Source: Bacteroidota bacterium
Lineage (GTDB): Bacteria; Bacteroidota; Bacteroidia; Chitinophagales; Saprospiraceae
Assembly: GCA_018969455.1 (NCBI GenBank)
Contig: JAGWYI010000039.1
Location: 1 to 14,341 of the forward strand
Length of the DNA stretch: 14,341 nucleotides
Direction: 5' to 3'
A program made the position numbers and the translations under genes. The notes beneath the pieces were generated by a model. That model was given only the letters and a program-made list of their open reading frames with translations, was not told the origin of the DNA and made no database searches. The first letter of the stretch is position 1, and every line of letters begins with the position of its first letter. Below are positions 14,221 to 14,341 of this stretch, in pieces.

Positions 14221-14341
14221 ATGCATATTTCTGATTTGCTTCATAAAGCCCTCCAGCGCGCGTGGCTGACGCCGGACGAAGGCGTTTTTTTGTTTGAAAA
14301 CGCGGCAACTGCCGAATTGATGTATGTGGGAAATCAACTCC
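14221..14341 (+). CDS. mqnC: N-terminal fragment of cyclic dehypoxanthinyl futalosine synthase (MqnC)
   Basis: Forty codons run from the ATG at 14221 to the window edge without a stop: MHISDLLHKALQRAWLTPDE followed by GVFLFENAATAELMYVGNQL. The segment 'LL.kAl....Lt.eEGvfLfEnA...ELMyV.N.L' matches the start I remember for Bacteroidota MqnC, a radical-SAM enzyme that cyclises dehypoxanthine futalosine in the futalosine route to menaquinone. The CX3CX2C cluster motif lies beyond the window, so the assignment rests on this N-terminus. The related MqnE is the main alternative. A perfect -7 box is at 14168-14175. Confidence 0.75.
   Translation, partial: MHISDLLHKALQRAWLTPDEGVFLFENAATAELMYVGNQL

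Noticed and set aside
1..14341. CRISPR arrays, tRNA or rRNA genes, transposases, toxin-antitoxin or defence genes
   Set aside because: No repeat-spacer pattern, cloverleaf, transposase-like frame or recognisable defence domain was seen on either strand. The larger frames are explained by transport, secretion, folate and menaquinone functions or remain unknown.

Overview
The window looks like a chromosomal segment of a Bacteroidota bacterium, most likely of the Saprospiria (Saprospiraceae-like). The reasons are a secreted multidomain protein with a type IX secretion C-terminal signal, several lipoproteins with signal-peptidase-II boxes, perfect TAnnTTTG (-7) promoter boxes, weak or absent Shine-Dalgarno sequences, and a MqnC N-terminus of the Bacteroidota type. 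The lineage call rests on remembered family patterns, not on a search. Coding density is high, no gap without a gene exceeds about 225 bases, and no tRNA, rRNA, CRISPR array or insertion sequence was seen.

Layout. At the left edge the first 52 codons of an unrecognised minus-strand gene run off the window. Divergent from it is a secreted plus-strand protein (340-2685) built from a PKD domain, a Kazal-like domain, a second PKD domain, two dockerin-like calcium loops, a cohesin-like beta region and a T9SS sorting domain. It ends in a strong, apparently bidirectional hairpin terminator. Convergent to it is a two-gene ABC exporter operon on the minus strand (ATPase 4198-5100, permease 2845-4164), whose stop codon lies inside a 42-bp near-perfect palindrome. 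A plus-strand lipoprotein gene of unknown function (5322-5915) with an apparent internal duplication follows.

From 12380 down to 6110 four minus-strand genes run head to tail: a small cysteine-rich lipoprotein, FolB (dihydroneopterin aldolase) fused to a cysteine-rich CWC-like tail, a membrane-anchored VWA-domain protein, and a complete HAE-1-type RND efflux permease. The first pair is 9 bases apart and the last pair 14 bases apart; a 140-base gap separates the pairs. No periplasmic adaptor or outer-membrane channel gene accompanies the RND pump. A MATE-family exporter (12571-14010, minus) follows, with a -7 box so close to its ATG that the mRNA may be leaderless. The right edge holds the first 40 codons of mqnC (futalosine route to menaquinone), divergent from the MATE gene.

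Most genes are ordinary housekeeping and transport functions. The best candidates for something new are the FolB-CWC fusion, the VWA-RND gene pair, the domain combination of the secreted protein, and the palindrome cluster at 2771-2846. I see no clear evidence of a defence system, a mobile island or another complete undescribed system.
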